This document shows positions 4,513-6,486 of a stretch of 6,486 bases of DNA, piece after piece (the first letter of the stretch is position 1; every line of letters starts with the position of its first letter). The stretch spans positions 1 to 6,486 of the forward strand of contig PLMM01000289.1 in NCBI GenBank assembly GCA_003142495.1. Reading direction: 5' to 3'. The position numbers and the translations under genes were made by a program. This stretch comes from Gemmatimonadota bacterium (GTDB taxonomy: Bacteria > Gemmatimonadota > Gemmatimonadetes > Gemmatimonadales > Gemmatimonadaceae). The notes under the pieces are model-generated. The model worked only from the letters and a program-made list of their open reading frames with translations, was not told the origin of the DNA and did not search any database.

Positions 4513-6486
4513 ATGCTGCCGCGCTCGGCGCCGCTGTTGCTCCTTGCCCTCGCGCCCATTGCCATCCGGGCGCCCGATCCGGCCGCGTCCAATCCGCGGT
4601 CGATCGTGCGGGAGGCCGAGCGTGCGGTCGAGAATCGACAGACTCCGGCGCTCGCCGCGCGCTGGCGCCGGGCGCTCGAGCTGCATCCCGCGAATGCGTC
4701 CGCACTCTTCGCGCAGGCGACGCTCGAGCGGCTCACCTATCGCTATCCGGAGGCGAGTCGCGACTACGACCTCCTGCGCGCGCTCCCCGCGTCCGCCGGC
4801 GGACGCTTTCGCGCCTTCTCGGCGCTCGGCGAAGCGGAGATGTTCTTCATCCGCGCGCGGGAAGCCGAGGCGGGCGCCGCGAGCGGAGCCGCGCTCGACA
4901 TCGCGCGTGCATCACGCGACAGTAGCGCCGAGGTGCTCGCGCTGGTGAATCTCGGAATTCTGCGTCTGCGGAAGGCATCGCCCGAGGTGGCGCTCGCCAC
5001 CTTCGACTCCGCGTCGCGCGTGCTCCCCGGGCGCGATCTCGAGCTGCGCGCGCGCATCCGCTGCGGCCGCGCATCGGTGCTCGCGCGAACCGCGCGCGAA
5101 GAAGCGGTGACCGAAGCGAAGGCCGGCGCGCGACTCGCGCGAGCTGCGGGCGCGCAGCGCGTGGTGGCGAACTGTCTGCACGTGGCGGCGAGCGGCTACG
5201 ACCGACTCGGCCGGCTGTACGCCGCCGATCGACTGCTCGACACCGCGGCGACGCTCGCGCGCACGCTCGGCGACCGGCGCGAACTCGCAACGATTCTGCA
5301 GTGGCGCGGCTACGCGGCGTTCGAGCGGCAGCAGCTCGACTCCGCGCAGCGACTGCTCGGCGCGGCGATTGTCGAGGGTGAGGCGGCGGGGAGCATCTCG
5401 CCGCTCGCGTGGTCGGCGCTCAATCTCGCGGAGGTGTCGATCGCGCTCGACGATCCGATCTCGGCGGAGGCGCACATGACGCGCGCGCTCGCGCTCATGC
5501 GGCAGCTCGGCGACGCGTGGGGAACGACGGAGGCGCTCGGCGTCGTCGCGGAGCTCGCGTTCACATCGGGCGATGTCGATCGCGCGGCGACGCTGTACGG
5601 TGAGCTCGCGCAGAGAGCCGCGCGCACGAACGACGCGTCGCTGTCCTCGCAGACGAGCATCCATCTGGCGGCGATCGCAGCACGGCAACGCGATTGGGCG
5701 GGCGCATCGGCGCTGCTCGACAGCGCGGGGAGTGCGCTGCGTCGCACGGGGCGTTCGTCGAAGACTGCGGCGCTGCCGTACGAGCACGGGGTGATCGCGC
5801 TCTGGAGAGGACAGCCGGCCGAGGCGGAGAAGTTTCTGCGACTGTCGCTCGCGACGGTGGACACGAGCGAGCACGTGTCGCGCTATCTCGCGCAGGGGCG
5901 GCTTTCGGCGGCGCGGCTTGCGCAGGGCGACACCGCGGATGCGGAGCGATGGCTCACGACCGCCACCGACGAGCTGGACTCGTGGCGCAATGGGTTGAGC
6001 GACAGCACGCTGCGCGTGCTCGCCTTTCAGGTGTCCGATCGATTCGGTGGGCCGGAGCTCGGCGCGGAGTCTGTGCTCGGTGCGGTGGCGGCGTCGGGAC
6101 ATGTGGCCGCGGCGTTCGAGTTGGGCGAGCGACGGCGCGCGCGCATGCTGCGCGATGGGCTCTTGCGTGCGCGCAACGCGAAGTCGGCGAAGAGTGCATC
6201 GAAAACGGCGTTTGCGCTCGACGCGTCGCGCGTGACCCTCGCGGCGATGATACAGGCGCTACCGGCGAGGGCGGCGTTGGTGGAGCTCGTTGCAGGGCGG
6301 GGCGGGCAGCCGACGACGGCGATCGTGATCACGAAGCGCGGTGGCTTCGCCGTGACGATGGCGCCGATCGACAGCATGCGCGACGATATTGCGCGCTTTC
6401 TCGCCGTGATCCAGAGCGGTCGCTCGGACAGCGTGGTGGCGGCGAGATTGGGCCAGGCGATATTGGCGAAGGTGGTGCGGCGGCTC
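4513..6486 (+). CDS. Exported TPR-repeat protein entering a CHAT domain (3' end outside window)
   Basis: The frame is open for 658 codons to the right edge. Residues 1-20 resemble a Sec signal peptide (Arg4, then a Leu/Ala core, possible cut near IRA). From about residue 30 to 535 the protein is helical, with repeated A-x-x-x-[LY]-x-x-A patterns of tetratricopeptide repeats, clearest at 135-172, 218-252, 258-292, 298-332 and 338-370. Residues 535-550 (FELGERRRARMLRDGL) match the helix that usually precedes a CHAT domain. Residues 576-658 start that domain: a LPARAALVEL strand, then TTAIVITKRGG, as in the LPxxxALVEY...FVVTxxG pattern. CHAT proteins are caspase-like cysteine peptidases or inactive relatives; the His and Cys that would decide are beyond the window. 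The start is ATG 4513, the one giving a signal peptide; the ribosome site there is weak. An in-frame ATG at 4414 would add 33 polar residues and bury the signal. Confidence 0.85.
   Translation, partial: MLPRSAPLLLLALAPIAIRAPDPAASNPRSIVREAERAVENRQTPALAARWRRALELHPANASALFAQATLERLTYRYPEASRDYDLLRALPASAGGRFRAFSALGEAEMFFIRAREAEAGAASGAALDIARASRDSSAEVLALVNLGILRLRKASPEVALATFDSASRVLPGRDLELRARIRCGRASVLARTAREEAVTEAKAGARLARAAGAQRVVANCLHVAASGYDRLGRLYAADRLLDTAATLARTLGDRRELATILQWRGYAAFERQQLDSAQRLLGAAIVEGEAAGSISPLAWSALNLAEVSIALDDPISAEAHMTRALALMRQLGDAWGTTEALGVVAELAFTSGDVDRAATLYGELAQRAARTNDASLSSQTSIHLAAIAARQRDWAGASALLDSAGSALRRTGRSSKTAALPYEHGVIALWRGQPAEAEKFLRLSLATVDTSEHVSRYLAQGRLSAARLAQGDTADAERWLTTATDELDSWRNGLSDSTLRVLAFQVSDRFGGPELGAESVLGAVAASGHVAAAFELGERRRARMLRDGLLRARNAKSAKSASKTAFALDASRVTLAAMIQALPARAALVELVAGRGGQPTTAIVITKRGGFAVTMAPIDSMRDDIARFLAVIQSGRSDSVVAARLGQAILAKVVRRL

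Noticed and set aside
4912..6102. 396-codon minus-strand ORF opposite the TPR-CHAT gene
   Set aside because: It is extremely Arg-rich and low in complexity, the usual shadow of a high-GC gene. The plus frame shows TPR helices and the start of a CHAT domain.

Overview
The window is GC-rich DNA with the codon bias of a high-GC, diderm (Gram-negative type) bacterium. Good Shine-Dalgarno sites, Sec signal peptides, an OmpA-like domain, a bacterial Ig-like domain and a long TPR-CHAT protein would suit Gemmatimonadota or a similar soil phylum (Acidobacteriota, Myxococcota). That placement is a guess from style, not from a marker gene.

There are two divergent units. Minus strand, read right to left from 4339: (i) a secreted Gly-rich protein of 157 codons ending at an in-frame TAG (3866-3868); (ii) after one GGG codon and in the same frame, a 169-codon ORF (3862-3353) that continues the Gly/Met/Pro-rich tract and ends in an OmpA-like domain; (iii) a 747-residue secreted multidomain protein (3352-1109) whose ATG directly follows the preceding TAG; (iv) 26 bp on, a secreted protein (1082 to beyond base 1) with two tandem copies of the same cysteine-containing domain found at the N terminus of (iii). 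The gaps of 3, 0 and 26 bp make this a clear operon. Plus strand, from 4513 to beyond 6486: a TPR-rich protein with a signal peptide, entering a CHAT domain when the window ends. The 173-bp gap between the units must hold the divergent promoters.

All products appear to be exported. My reading is an envelope or surface system: an OmpA-like, potentially peptidoglycan-binding protein encoded with Ig-like/FN3-like adhesion-type or scaffold proteins, next to a CHAT-family protein that may be a protease. A link between the two units is inference from position only.

The points most worth following are: the three-copy Cys domain (C, 51-54 residues, CxC, then exactly 51 residues to the last C in all copies), which looks like a disulfide-bearing variant of a Big_2-type Ig domain; the amber codon that splits what looks like one OmpA-like protein; and the unrecognised ~330-residue C-terminal domain of the 747-residue protein. 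No RNA genes, mobile elements or CRISPR arrays were seen.
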